Assembly (NCBI GenBank): GCA_028345295.1
Contig: JAOMDA010000001.1
Coordinates: 1-64,000 of the forward strand
DNA length: 64,000 nucleotides
Reading direction: 5' to 3'
Origin: Candidatus Nitrosopelagicus sp.
Lineage (GTDB): Archaea > Thermoproteota > Nitrososphaeria > Nitrososphaerales > Nitrosopumilaceae
The notes under the pieces were generated by a model. It did no database searches, was not told the origin of the DNA, and worked only from the letters and a program-made list of their open reading frames with translations. Both the position numbers and the translations under genes were made by a program. This document shows positions 26,148 through 35,115 of this stretch, in pieces (positions within the stretch are counted from its first letter, which is position 1; the number at the start of each line of letters is the position of its first letter).

Positions 26148-27905
26148 ATGCCACCTAAAGGAGCGAATCTCTTAGAATATAGTGAAGAGGGACGCAATAT
26201 TCTCTCAAAATTTTCTAATCCACCATTAGAAGGATTTGCTATGCATGCAGTAAATGCAAGCATTAGTGAATTTATGAAAAATTCAACTACTACAGTTGAA
26301 AAAGGTCGTGATTATCTTTTGTGGCACTTGATAAATGTTGAAGGGGTTTTAGAAGATTCTGCAGAAAATGCCATAATTGATGGTGGATATGATGAAGGTA
26401 TAGATGCGTATCTATTAGATTCTGACGAAAAAAAGATTAGACTATTCCAGTCAAAATTCGGTTCTTCTCATTCAATAGGTGAAATAGATCAATTCGTTCA
26501 AGATGTAATACGACTAAAAGAAAAAGAACAATCTAAAGTAAAACGTGATGAATTACAATATCTCTGGAAAATTCTTAATGACAAGAAAATAAAGTTAGAA
26601 CTAGTATACATAACAGATCAATTTGTAGATGATTATCAAAATGATAAAGTTAGGGTTATGGGTAGACAGCAGGTATATGAGACACTATGGGAACGTGTCA
26701 AAAAACCTGCCAAAGGTCATAACGCTAGTCTTAAAATTCTAAAACAACCACTTGAACACAAAAACTGCAAAATCTGTGTGGTATCAGCTTTTGATTTAGC
26801 AGAATTGGTAGAAAAAAATGAACATTATATTTTTGAATCAAATATTAGAAAACATCTAGGTGGAAAAGGTTCGATAAATAAGAAAATTTCAAAGACATTA
26901 GAAAATGATCCACATAACTTCTTTGAATGGAATAATGGAATTACAGTTACTGTAGATGATGTTTCAATTAAAAACAATGAATTATTCTTAAAAGGTGCGC
27001 AGATAGTTAATGGGGCACAAACTTCTAAAAGTATTCTAGATAAGAAAAAGAAAGCAAATAATGTGGATGCTGAAGTCTTAGTCACTGTAATTAAAACTAA
27101 AGATGAAGAACATCAAAGAAAGATTACAAAGTATAGAAATTCTCAAAATGCAGTTAAAGGAAAGGATTATGTCTCATTGCAGGATTATTTTGTCTCTATC
27201 CATCACATGCTTGCAAGATTCAATTATTGTTTTGAACATCAACAGGGTTTATGGTTAAATCTTACACCATCTGAGAAAGTCAAATTTCAAGGTGATGAGA
27301 TATTTAACAAATATCTTCCAGAAGTGAAAGATAGATCTAGAATCAAAGATGATTCAGCTATTGCATCATTTGTATCATATTTTATTCAAAAACCAAATGA
27401 AGTCTACGGTGGAATTTCAAAATATCTTCCAAATGGGTCAAAATATGAAACTGTGTTTAATGATGAGTTAGAATGTGATTACAGATATTTCCTATTTCCA
27501 CATTTAATTCGTGAATTTGCTAAAGATCAATTAGGATATGACAGAAAAAGCACCCAAAATAAAAACAAAAGATATGCTCAAAGTCTATTTGTTGCTGTAA
27601 CTGCAAGAGTTATTCACAAAAATATACTTGGAAAAAATGATGATTTCAAAAATGATATTGTAGAATTAGAGAAGATTATTCAGAATTTTGGATTATGTGA
27701 AAAGATTTTGAGAGTGACAGACAGAGTAGTAACCAAATTCCTAGAAGACTCTGCAGTTGAGTCAAAAATTGAAGAATCCAATACTGCTCATAATTTCTTT
27801 TCAAATAATGTATATGGTAATGAAATGCTAAAAATTATTGATAGAAAAATTAGTCAAGAGCAAAACGAAATAGATTATATCAAAAAAACAATTTCTGGTA
27901 TCTAA
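26148..27905 (+). CDS. AIPR-family protein with a PD-(D/E)XK-like N-terminus (putative phage defence)
   Basis: 585 residues. Residues 60-110 show a Mrr-like nuclease pattern: DEGIDAYLL with Asp86, then LFQSKF with Q101-x-K103. From about 225 the AIPR (abortive infection phage resistance) core is visible: ESNIRKHLGG, FFEWNNGITV, GAQIVNGAQTS and KITKYRNSQNAVK. AIPR proteins are linked to abortive infection in bacteria and often lie in defence islands. The gene is alone, divergent from the cupredoxin, within the stretch between tRNA-Cys and tRNA-Thr. Confidence 0.85.
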   Translation: MPPKGANLLEYSEEGRNILSKFSNPPLEGFAMHAVNASISEFMKNSTTTVEKGRDYLLWHLINVEGVLEDSAENAIIDGGYDEGIDAYLLDSDEKKIRLFQSKFGSSHSIGEIDQFVQDVIRLKEKEQSKVKRDELQYLWKILNDKKIKLELVYITDQFVDDYQNDKVRVMGRQQVYETLWERVKKPAKGHNASLKILKQPLEHKNCKICVVSAFDLAELVEKNEHYIFESNIRKHLGGKGSINKKISKTLENDPHNFFEWNNGITVTVDDVSIKNNELFLKGAQIVNGAQTSKSILDKKKKANNVDAEVLVTVIKTKDEEHQRKITKYRNSQNAVKGKDYVSLQDYFVSIHHMLARFNYCFEHQQGLWLNLTPSEKVKFQGDEIFNKYLPEVKDRSRIKDDSAIASFVSYFIQKPNEVYGGISKYLPNGSKYETVFNDELECDYRYFLFPHLIREFAKDQLGYDRKSTQNKNKRYAQSLFVAVTARVIHKNILGKNDDFKNDIVELEKIIQNFGLCEKILRVTDRVVTKFLEDSAVESKIEESNTAHNFFSNNVYGNEMLKIIDRKISQEQNEIDYIKKTISGI

Positions 27906-27913
27906 AAATTCAA

Positions 27914-27974
27914 AATGGTAACAATCCGGCCAGTGTAAAATCTTGCAGGAGGTTACATTGGCCAGACCATTACC
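27914..27974. repeat. two-part inverted repeat (possible structured RNA)
   Basis: GGCCAGTGTAA (27928-27938) pairs with TTACATTGGCC (27953-27963), one G-T. An outer arm AATGGT (27914-27919) pairs with ACCATT (27966-27971). The loop contains TTGCAGGAGG. Lies 9 bases after the AIPR stop; no T-run follows, so it is not a plain terminator. Confidence 0.6.
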
Positions 27975-28054
27975 GATCAGCATACAAAATAGTAGTATTT
28001 AACATAATTTTCTGCTACAAATCATTTTATATTCAAATTATATTTGAAATTTAA

Positions 28055-28225
28055 ATGGCTGGGAAATGTATCGTATGTGAAAAAGATATTGGCAGCATAA
28101 CTTATGTTCCAATGGATGAATGGAAAATTAAAGGGAATCTTTGCAGTAAGTGTTATTCACAAAAAATTGAGGAGCATTATCCAGGTAAACATATTAGAAC
28201 AAATAGACTAGAAGACTTTGAATAA
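28055..28225 (+). CDS. small zinc-finger-like protein (56 aa)
   Basis: ATG 28055 to TAA 28225. Four cysteines in CIVC and CSKC pairs 21 residues apart suggest a zinc-binding knuckle; the C-terminus is charged and helical. An AT-rich TATA-like stretch lies 15-25 bases upstream. No known family. Confidence 0.6.
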   Translation: MAGKCIVCEKDIGSITYVPMDEWKIKGNLCSKCYSQKIEEHYPGKHIRTNRLEDFE

Positions 28226-28239
28226 TTTTTATGAAATTA

Positions 28240-28821
28240 TTATTCTTTATTATATTTATGACGGTTAAAACAATTCCAAGCTAATGAATCATCTTTAACC
28301 TCTTTCTCACTAAGAAATTTAAAATTAGTAACAACTTTTTTCTTTTTTAGTAGATTAACTTGAAAACTCTCATATTTTTTACACTTACATTCTTCGTATA
28401 GGCAATCATTATTTTGTTCATCATCATGATCATCTTTTCTATGCCCACAGTTACATAATTCATCATTTTTTACATCACCAAAGAATTTTTTGCTATAAAC
28501 TGCAAATCTTATAATAGCACTACCATGATGTCCTTTCTTAAATCGATCATAATTGTCTGATATTGGTAAAATTTTGTAGAAATATTTGTTAGTTGAAGGT
28601 TTTCTGGAATCAGCACCTATGATGAACCAATAATCATCTCCTGTTTCTACAAATCTAACCTTGATCGTATGATCATTCCACCAATGCACAGTTTCTAACC
28701 AAAGATTTGATGCTTTTTTCCTTTCAGGAAACATTAGTGCAATATTCATCCTTACATCAAAATATCTATATGCTACACCTAAGAAATCTTCATACCAAAT
28801 GATCGATGTATTTTCAGACAC
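28240..28821 (-). CDS. protein with a CxCGHx4H cysteine/histidine cluster, function unknown
   Basis: 193 residues from GTG 28821. A beta-rich N-terminal domain (about 1-115) with many aromatics is followed by CNCGHRKDDHDDEQN and CLYEECKCKKY (about 122-150), which supply six Cys/His ligands like the CxCGH zinc motif of small archaeal proteins. No function can be assigned. Converges with the 56-aa zinc protein gene. Confidence 0.55.
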   Translation of the reverse strand: MSENTSIIWYEDFLGVAYRYFDVRMNIALMFPERKKASNLWLETVHWWNDHTIKVRFVETGDDYWFIIGADSRKPSTNKYFYKILPISDNYDRFKKGHHGSAIIRFAVYSKKFFGDVKNDELCNCGHRKDDHDDEQNNDCLYEECKCKKYESFQVNLLKKKKVVTNFKFLSEKEVKDDSLAWNCFNRHKYNKE

Positions 28822-28845
28822 GTCACAATGAGAATTTACTGGATA

Positions 28846-28865
28846 TTTATCTCATATCAGATAAA
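28846..28865. promoter_or_regulatory. 7-bp inverted repeat upstream of a winged-helix gene
   Basis: TTTATCT (28846-28852) and AGATAAA (28859-28865), spacer six bases, lies between the divergent genes 28240-28821 and 28909-29187, upstream of a TATTATATC stretch. Candidate operator; inference only. Confidence 0.35.
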
Positions 28866-28908
28866 ACCAAGCAATACTATTATATCACATAGTTAGATGT
28901 TAGTCAAT

Positions 28909-29187
28909 ATGGGATACAGAACTGGAATGCAAATAGTTGCTGACATGCTGTATATTACTGAGCAAACCGGTCAAGAGGGTATCAAAACAACAACACTTCT
29001 GACAAAAGCTAATCTTTCACATTCTAGATTAGAAAAATTTGTAAAAAATCTTACTGGTGCAGGTCTTATGAACAAAATCGATTTTGATGGTAAAAACGTG
29101 TTTGTCATAACCCCAAAAGGAAAACAGTATCTGGAATCTTACAAGAGATTTTCTGATCTTGCAGGTTCTTTTGGTTTAGAATTATAA
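28909..29187 (+). CDS. winged-helix transcriptional regulator (paralogue of 21766-22053)
   Basis: About 92 residues from ATG 28909 (MGYRTG), chosen by alignment with its paralogue; ATG 28897 adds four residues. Recognition helix SHSRLEKFVKNLTGAGLM and wing VFVITPKGKQYLESYK. One-domain DNA-binding protein; target unknown. Confidence 0.8.
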   Translation: MGYRTGMQIVADMLYITEQTGQEGIKTTTLLTKANLSHSRLEKFVKNLTGAGLMNKIDFDGKNVFVITPKGKQYLESYKRFSDLAGSFGLEL

Positions 29188-29189
29188 TT

Positions 29190-29411
29190 TTATTTCTTAA
29201 ACCTTCTTCGTCTTCTTTCACGCCTAAGCTCTTGTTGTTTTTTTCTATTTTGGTAAGAACCGTATATAATTACAACAATAGCCCCAGCTACAGAAGCCCA
29301 AAATAAAGGATAAATTGGCTGTTCACGCAACCCCCCATCAAGTGGAGATAAGAATGCAATTGCCATAGTAACAAGCATCATAGCTAAAACAATTGAGAGA
29401 TATTTACCCAT
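29190..29411 (-). CDS. small membrane protein with basic tail
   Basis: 73 residues. Hydrophobic helices at about 5-22 and 34-52, then a very basic C-terminal tail (RRERRRRRFKK). Divergent from a similarly built two-helix protein at 29460. Role unknown. Confidence 0.55.
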   Translation of the reverse strand: MGKYLSIVLAMMLVTMAIAFLSPLDGGLREQPIYPLFWASVAGAIVVIIYGSYQNRKKQQELRRERRRRRFKK

Positions 29412-29459
29412 AATTAATCTAAATCGTTAAATCATTTATCTTTTTTACTCTAGTCAGCC

Positions 29460-29651
29460 ATGATAAAAAAGCTAGAACTTATAGGATTTGCCTTAGTAGG
29501 AGGAATGATCTACGCGTTTCTAGGATTAATGGCACAAGGAGATCCTATGGGTCAATATATTTTTTGGTCATGTGCAGTTGGGACCTTAGGAATAATTTTG
29601 TATCGTAAACAAAAAAGAAAGAAACAAGAATCTGACGATAATCAAACATGA
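29460..29651 (+). CDS. small membrane protein with charged tail
   Basis: 63 residues, helices at about 7-26 and 32-48, basic then polar tail. Overall plan mirrors the 29190-29411 product. The frame stays open after its TGA for another 56 codons; see next entry. Confidence 0.55.
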   Translation: MIKKLELIGFALVGGMIYAFLGLMAQGDPMGQYIFWSCAVGTLGIILYRKQKRKKQESDDNQT

Positions 29652-29819
29652 AAGGATTGCAATAGATCAACAGCTCAATCAAAACTACACCGACAGATCT
29701 ATAAAGGACTAAACAAGGAATTTATTGTTACATTGACAGAAGAAGAAAATAATTGGTGGAAAGGTCTTGGAGAAGAACTTCAAGAAGATATTGAAACTTT
29801 TGTGGATGAAACTTCCTAA
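29652..29819 (+). other. open reading continuation or short ORF without a standard start
   Basis: The same frame continues after TGA 29649-29651 to TAA 29819, with protein-like composition (QIYKGLNKEF, then an acidic helical end). The only usual start is TTG 29733, giving 28 residues. Could be a decayed gene, a gene with an unusual start, or chance. Confidence 0.25.
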
Positions 29820-29848
29820 CACGTAAAATAATTCTTGTAAAAATTTTA

Positions 29849-29922
29849 AGCCTCGAATGGGATTCGATCCCACGACCTAACGCTTACGAGGCGTTCGCTC
29901 TACCAGGCTGAGCTATCGAGGC
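29849..29922 (-). tRNA. tRNA-Thr (CGT)
   Basis: Acceptor GCCTCGA (from 29922) pairs with TCGAGGC (29850-29856 on the plus strand). Anticodon stem AACGC/GCGTT with loop CTCGTAA. T-loop reads ATCGAAT, with A in place of the usual T54. U73. No intron, CCA not encoded. Confidence 0.94.
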
Positions 29923-29972
29923 ACGAACGATTTGCAGTCAGAGTTTATAAAAAGCCTTTGTGACTTTTAATA

Positions 29973-31259
29973 GTGAAAATATCGATATCTGGACTTAGAG
30001 GAATTTTTGGAAATGATTTAGAGCCAAAAGACGTTTTGCGATTTACAACAAATTTCTCTTCACTAATCAAATCGGGAAAATGTGTAATTGGAAGAGACAC
30101 TAGGTTATCAGGAGAAATAATTATGAATTATGTAGCTGCTGCATTAATGCAATCTGGAATACAAGTATACAATCTAGGAATTGTTCCAACTCCAGTTGTG
30201 TTTAAAGAAGCAAGAAAATATGGTTCTGGAATAATAATCACATCATCCCACAATCCACTTGAATGGAATGGCCTCAAATTTATTTTAGAAGGGAGAGGGA
30301 TTAATGAAAAAGAATTAGAAGTAATTAGTAATGATCAGAAAAGACATGCTTCAACTATAGGTAATGAATCATTTGTTGAGTCAGATTATATTTCAGAATC
30401 TACTAAGATTATAGGAGATGTCAAAGGTAATCCAAAAGTAACCATTGATGTTGGTGGTGGTGCTGCAAAAAAATTTGCAAAAACATTACTAGAACGTATA
30501 GGTTGTCAAGTAAATACAATAAATGAAAACTTACTTACTTCATCACGAGGACCAGATCCTACAGTAGAAACTCTTGATGAATTGATTAAAAATACAAAAG
30601 ATATTGGTTTTGCATTTGATTTGGACTCTGATAGGGTTATAATTGTAAAAGATGGTAAAAAAAAATCTCCTGATATCACACTAAGTATGGGTGTGGTAAA
30701 ATCAATGCAATTAGGATACAAGAAATTCGTACTTAGTACTGATAGTAGTATAGGTATTGAAAAATATATCATAAAAAATGGAGGAACCGTTTGGAGATCA
30801 CGAGTTGGAGAAGCAAATGTAATCCAAACAATGTTAGAAAAAAATGCTGATGCTGGAGGTGAAGGCAGTAGTGGTGGATTCATTTTGCCAGAACATAATT
30901 TCTGTAGAGACGGTCTTTTAACATCCGGATTAATTGCTACTATGCTTGATCAGAATTTCAATGAACATCTAAATTATTTTGAACAATACAAACAATCAAG
31001 GAAAAAAATCTCATTCCCAACAAAACTTCATGATAAAATAATAGAGAAACTAGAAAGTAAATTACATAATAAATATGAAATAGAGTCAATTGATGGTATA
31101 AAATTAAAAATAGATGAAAATAGTTGGGCATTGATTAGAAAATCAAATACTGAGGATATTATTAGAATATCCATAGAATCAAATGATGAATCAAAGATAA
31201 CTAGTTTACAAAACAATATTATAGAATTATTAAATGAGAGCTATGAAGAAATTAAGTGA
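29973..31259 (+). CDS. phosphohexomutase (phosphomannomutase/phosphoglucosamine mutase family)
   Basis: 428 residues. Alpha-D-phosphohexomutase with active-site serine loop TSSHNPLEWNG (about 90), metal loop DLDSDRV (about 217), sugar loop GEGSSGG (about 298) and a C-terminal phosphate-binding domain. Supplies sugar-1-phosphates for glycan or nucleotide-sugar synthesis; exact sugar unknown. GTG 29973. Confidence 0.92.
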   Translation: MKISISGLRGIFGNDLEPKDVLRFTTNFSSLIKSGKCVIGRDTRLSGEIIMNYVAAALMQSGIQVYNLGIVPTPVVFKEARKYGSGIIITSSHNPLEWNGLKFILEGRGINEKELEVISNDQKRHASTIGNESFVESDYISESTKIIGDVKGNPKVTIDVGGGAAKKFAKTLLERIGCQVNTINENLLTSSRGPDPTVETLDELIKNTKDIGFAFDLDSDRVIIVKDGKKKSPDITLSMGVVKSMQLGYKKFVLSTDSSIGIEKYIIKNGGTVWRSRVGEANVIQTMLEKNADAGGEGSSGGFILPEHNFCRDGLLTSGLIATMLDQNFNEHLNYFEQYKQSRKKISFPTKLHDKIIEKLESKLHNKYEIESIDGIKLKIDENSWALIRKSNTEDIIRISIESNDESKITSLQNNIIELLNESYEEIK

Positions 31260-32193
31260 AAGACAAATTATTAGATACTTTCAAAAACAAAATTTAAAAA
31301 AATTTGTTGCTGAAGATGTAGAAATTTTTTTATCTGGAAAAACAAAAGTTGCGACTAGTATAGATACACTAGTCCAAAGCACAGACATCCCACCAAAAAG
31401 TGATTTTTCTGATATTGCTAGAAAGAGTATTGTATCAAGTGTTAGTGATTTTGCATCAAAAGGAATAATTCCAAAATTTTGTATTGTTTCAATTACATTT
31501 CCAAAAAATATTTCAAGAAAACAAGTAGCAAAACTATCAACTGGATTCACTAAAGCGTGTAATGAATTCAATCTGAAATTATTAGGAGGTGATACTAATG
31601 AAGGAAAAGAGATTATAATTCATTCAGTTTTGTTTGGAACACCAGACAAAGTTATTCCTAGAAATGGTGCAAAAATTGGTGATGTGATTATAACAACAGG
31701 TGCCTTTGGATATCAATCTGCGGCATTGGATATAATGAATAAAAAGAGAATTACAACAAAAAAGTTCCTTGCTAAATCTAAAAAATTATTTTTTAGACCT
31801 ATTCCACGCTTAGAATTTGGTTATTCTGCTAGAAATATACTCTCATCATCAATGGATTCTAGTGATGGGCTTTCAACATGCTTAAATGAATTATCAAATC
31901 AGAGTAGAAAGCAATTTGTTATCACAAAACTTCCAGTGAATTCAGATTTGGTTGATTTTACAACAAAAAATAAGATTAATCTTTCAAATCTTGTTTTTAA
32001 TGGTGGGGAAGAATTTGAACTTGTATGTACAGTTTCAGTAAAAAATTTGCCAAAAATTTACAAAATTGCAAAAAGGAAAAAGATCAAATTATTTGAAATT
32101 GGATATGTTACAAGAGGTAAAAATGTGGTTTCTGAAAGTAATGAGAAGCGTTTTACTATTCATGATAAAGGATGGAAACACTTTCAAAATTGA
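31234..32193 (+). CDS. thiL: thiamine-monophosphate kinase-like protein (ThiL/AIRS family)
   Basis: About 319 residues. ATP-dependent kinase fold: SIDTLVQSTDIP, the SSVSDFASKGIIP helix, LLGGDTNEG, GAFGYQSAALD and SMDSSDGLS. Makes thiamine diphosphate from thiamine monophosphate if ThiL proper. Starts inside the phosphohexomutase gene (ATG 31234 or 31243). Confidence 0.82.
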   Translation: MRAMKKLSERQIIRYFQKQNLKKFVAEDVEIFLSGKTKVATSIDTLVQSTDIPPKSDFSDIARKSIVSSVSDFASKGIIPKFCIVSITFPKNISRKQVAKLSTGFTKACNEFNLKLLGGDTNEGKEIIIHSVLFGTPDKVIPRNGAKIGDVIITTGAFGYQSAALDIMNKKRITTKKFLAKSKKLFFRPIPRLEFGYSARNILSSSMDSSDGLSTCLNELSNQSRKQFVITKLPVNSDLVDFTTKNKINLSNLVFNGGEEFELVCTVSVKNLPKIYKIAKRKKIKLFEIGYVTRGKNVVSESNEKRFTIHDKGWKHFQN

Positions 32194-32258
32194 TGTAAAG
32201 TAAAATTTCATTATTCTAAATCTATTCTTTTATAAAGCCATTAATTTGTGGATTTTCA

Positions 32259-32846
32259 TTGTCTGAAACAGAAGCACAGGAAGTAATAGAAGCTGAAAAA
32301 GTTGAAGAGGTTTCTCAAGTAGAGGAAACATCAACTGAGGCAGAAACTAAAACTGAGGTAGAAACTAAAACTGAGGCAGAAACTAAAACTGAGGCAGAAA
32401 CTAAAACTGAAGTAAAACCTACAGAAAAAACTGAAATACAGTCAGAGCCAAAAACAAAAGTGCAAGATAAATGGGGAATTGCACATATTTACAGTAGTTA
32501 CAATAATACAATTATTCATATTACAGATCTTACTGGTGGTGAAACAATTGCAATTAGTTCTGGAGGTCATCATGTTAATGCAGATAGATATGAATCGTCA
32601 CCATTTGCAGCTATGAAAGCAGCTAACGTTGTTGTAGAAGCTGCAAAAATTAAAGGATTCACAGGATTGCATATAAGAGTAAGAGCAGTTGGAGGTGTTG
32701 GTTCTAGAGTTCCAGGACCTGGTGCACAAGCTGCAATTAGAGCACTAGCAAGAGGGGGATTTAGGATAGGTAAAATTGATGATGTCACACCAATTCCTCA
32801 TGATACTACAAGAAAGAAAGGCGGAAAACGCGGTAGAAGAGTCTAG
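32259..32846 (+). CDS. rps11: ribosomal protein uS11 with acidic N-terminal extension
   Basis: 195 residues, about 60 longer than normal uS11. The core starts near residue 70 ([22 protein letters not shown]) and ends with [21 protein letters not shown]. The extension is Glu/Thr/Lys-rich with tandem TEAETK hexapeptides. TTG 32259. The tail is likely disordered. Confidence 0.95.
   Translation: MSETEAQEVIEAEKVEEVSQVEETSTEAETKTEVETKTEAETKTEAETKTEVKPTEKTEIQSEPKTKVQDKWGIAHIYSSYNNTIIHITDLTGGETIAISSGGHHVNADRYESSPFAAMKAANVVVEAAKIKGFTGLHIRVRAVGGVGSRVPGPGAQAAIRALARGGFRIGKIDDVTPIPHDTTRKKGGKRGRRV
32334..32405 (+). repeat. 18-bp in-frame tandem repeat, four copies
   Basis: Unit ACTGAGGCAGAAACTAAA starts at 32334, 32352, 32370 and 32388; the second copy differs by one base. 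Encodes [12 protein letters not shown] repeats of the uS11 extension. Confidence 0.95.
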
Positions 32847-33163
32847 ATTACTTGATCAACAAATTTTACTCTAATTTTACATCCTTGTGATTCAAGAAAA
32901 TTACTCATAAAATTTCCAAATTTCTCGTCTGGTTTGTTTCCTTTTGTTTTTTTAATCACGTCATTAAATTCTTGTGATATTACATTATAGAGATTTGAAT
33001 TAATAGCAATTGAAAAAAATGTCCAACCAAATTTTGATATTGGTTCACTAACTGCATAACCATCAGAAATTTTACAAAGTTTCTGAAGACTATTCATTAT
33101 GTCTATAACTAATATTTGATCTTCAACAAATTTAGTTGTACTAAATTCAAGAACATACACCAT
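32843..33163 (-). CDS. small conserved protein, function unknown
   Basis: 106 residues, mixed alpha/beta, no motif. It is the third gene of a tight minus-strand set with RtcB and PDCD5; the PDCD5 stop and this start share one base. Convergent with uS11 (four-base overlap). Confidence 0.55.
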   Translation of the reverse strand: MVYVLEFSTTKFVEDQILVIDIMNSLQKLCKISDGYAVSEPISKFGWTFFSIAINSNLYNVISQEFNDVIKKTKGNKPDEKFGNFMSNFLESQGCKIRVKFVDQVI

Positions 33164-33594
33164 TATACTTCTTCGTCCTCAGAATTACTTTTCTCTTCTG
33201 TGTTAACAAATTTTTCGGAAATTGAAACAAATTTACCATCTTTTTCAACATTGATTTTATTATCCATTCTAACACGAATTCCTACTGAACGAAATAATGT
33301 CAATAATTTTCCACCATCTAATACTTCGTCTATTTCTCCAGATATAATTAATTCCGCTAATTTTTCTTCGACAATTCTTGTTTCATTAGGAAATTGTGAT
33401 TCTGCATTCGTTAGTACCTCTAGACCTCTATGACCAAGTTTTTGTATGATTTTCTCTCTGGGTGTAACACTATTTTTATCATTATTAGATTCATTTTTTT
33501 CTCCTTGCTCATTTTCTTGTTCTGCAAGATTTTTCTGCATTTCAGCTAAACGCTTTGCTTTCAAAATCTCTAATTCTCTATCGTCTTCTGTCAT
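33163..33594 (-). CDS. PDCD5-family DNA-binding protein
   Basis: 143 residues. N-terminal helix with ELEILKAKRLAEMQ, a polar linker, then a three-helix core (GLEVLTNAESQFPNETRIVEEKL, split by turns) and the C-terminal VRMDNKINV. These match archaeal PDCD5/TFAR19 homologues. Linked to RtcB with a four-base overlap. Confidence 0.75.
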   Translation of the reverse strand: MTEDDRELEILKAKRLAEMQKNLAEQENEQGEKNESNNDKNSVTPREKIIQKLGHRGLEVLTNAESQFPNETRIVEEKLAELIISGEIDEVLDGGKLLTLFRSVGIRVRMDNKINVEKDGKFVSISEKFVNTEEKSNSEDEEV

Positions 33595-35039
33595 CCTTTA
33601 ATCACACCAATTGGAACTAATTTTGCTACTTTAGTGGCTATTCCTAGTTCATGTGAAACATTTACTACTGCATCAACATTTTTGTAAGCTTCTGGTGTTT
33701 CTTCAACCACACCGTCACGTGTTAACGATTTGATAAAAATTCCTTTTTCGTTTAGGGATTTTTTTACTTGCTCTTCTGTAAAATTTCTCCTTGCTTTTGA
33801 ACGTGACATCATTCTGCCAGCTCCATGTGCAGTGGAACCAAAACTTTTAGTCATAGAATTTTCTTTTCCAAGCAAAATCCAACTTCCAGTTCCCATCGAA
33901 CCTGGGACCAGAACTGGTTGACCCAGATCTCGATATTTGCTTGGAACTTCATCAAGATTTGAAGGAAATGCTCTAGTTGCACCTTTTCGATGAACCACAA
34001 CTGATTTATTTTTACCATCTATTTTATGATTCTCAACTTTAGCAATGTTATGTGCAACATCATATACCAATTTCATATCAAGATCAGATTCTGTCTGATT
34101 AAACACTCGTTCAAATGATTTTCTTGTCCAATGTGTAATCATTTGTCTATTACTCCATGCAAAATTTAATGCTGCAAACATTGCTGCTCTGTATGATTCT
34201 CCCTCATCAGATCTGTTTGGAACACAAGCTAACTCTCTATCAGCCAAGTTAATATTATATTTTTTCTGGGCCTGCTCTGATATTCTAAGATAATCACTAC
34301 AAACTTGATGACCAAATCCTCTAGAGCCACAATGAATTAATACTGTAACATTACCTTTTTCAATTCCCATTCTTTTTGCTGCTTCCTCATCATGAATCTC
34401 TTCAACTCGTTGAACCTCCAGAAAGTGATTTCCAGAACCAAGACTACCAAGTTGTGGTGCACCACGTTTTCTTGCTTTATCAGAAACTTTGTTAGGATCA
34501 GCATTTGCCATTTGTCCATTCTCTTCACAAACATCAGCGTCATCATTAGAACCATAACCATGCTCAATTGCCCACCTTACACCCCTAACCAAAACCTCAT
34601 CAAGTTCTGATTGATTTAATCTAACAGCACCTTTAGAACCAACTCCTGATGGTATTGATTTGAAAAGATCATTAACTAATTCACCAAGCTTTGGCCTTAC
34701 ATTTTCTTCAGTAAGATTTGTTCGTAAAAGTCTTACACCACAATTAATATCATAGCCAACACCTCCAGGACTAATCATTCCTTCTTCTGCATCCATTGCT
34801 GCAACACCACCAACAGGAAAGCCATAACCTTCATGCCCATCAGGTAATACTACAGAATGTTGTTGTATACCAGGTAAAGTTGCAACATTAATTGCTTGTT
34901 TAATTGTTCTATCAGTCATCATTTTTTCTATTAAGGTTTCATCAGCATAGATAGTTACAGGAACTCTCATTCCAAGAGAGGAATCAGCTTCTATTTGATA
35001 TTCCATATTACCTATTTTTTTTGGTTTTAAATCAGTCAA
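33591..35039 (-). CDS. rtcB: RNA-splicing ligase RtcB
   Basis: 482 residues. GTP/Mn-dependent 3'-phosphate RNA ligase that joins tRNA exons after intron excision. Contains PGGVGYDINCGVRLL (catalytic Cys), HCGSRGFGH and HGAGRMMSRS (guanylated His). Directly relevant because this window carries two tRNA genes with two introns each. Confidence 0.97.
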   Translation of the reverse strand: MTDLKPKKIGNMEYQIEADSSLGMRVPVTIYADETLIEKMMTDRTIKQAINVATLPGIQQHSVVLPDGHEGYGFPVGGVAAMDAEEGMISPGGVGYDINCGVRLLRTNLTEENVRPKLGELVNDLFKSIPSGVGSKGAVRLNQSELDEVLVRGVRWAIEHGYGSNDDADVCEENGQMANADPNKVSDKARKRGAPQLGSLGSGNHFLEVQRVEEIHDEEAAKRMGIEKGNVTVLIHCGSRGFGHQVCSDYLRISEQAQKKYNINLADRELACVPNRSDEGESYRAAMFAALNFAWSNRQMITHWTRKSFERVFNQTESDLDMKLVYDVAHNIAKVENHKIDGKNKSVVVHRKGATRAFPSNLDEVPSKYRDLGQPVLVPGSMGTGSWILLGKENSMTKSFGSTAHGAGRMMSRSKARRNFTEEQVKKSLNEKGIFIKSLTRDGVVEETPEAYKNVDAVVNVSHELGIATKVAKLVPIGVIKG

Positions 35040-35115
35040 TTAGATGGACAAAGTTGAGGTAGAGGCAATTTAAATCAAATTCAACCTCTTGAATAAATTA
35101 AAATGAAATGATAAT

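Noticed and set aside
26059-26154. N-terminal extension of the cupredoxin
   Set aside because: ATG 26058 gives a normal signal anchor; the extension crosses the AIPR start and the shared promoter region.
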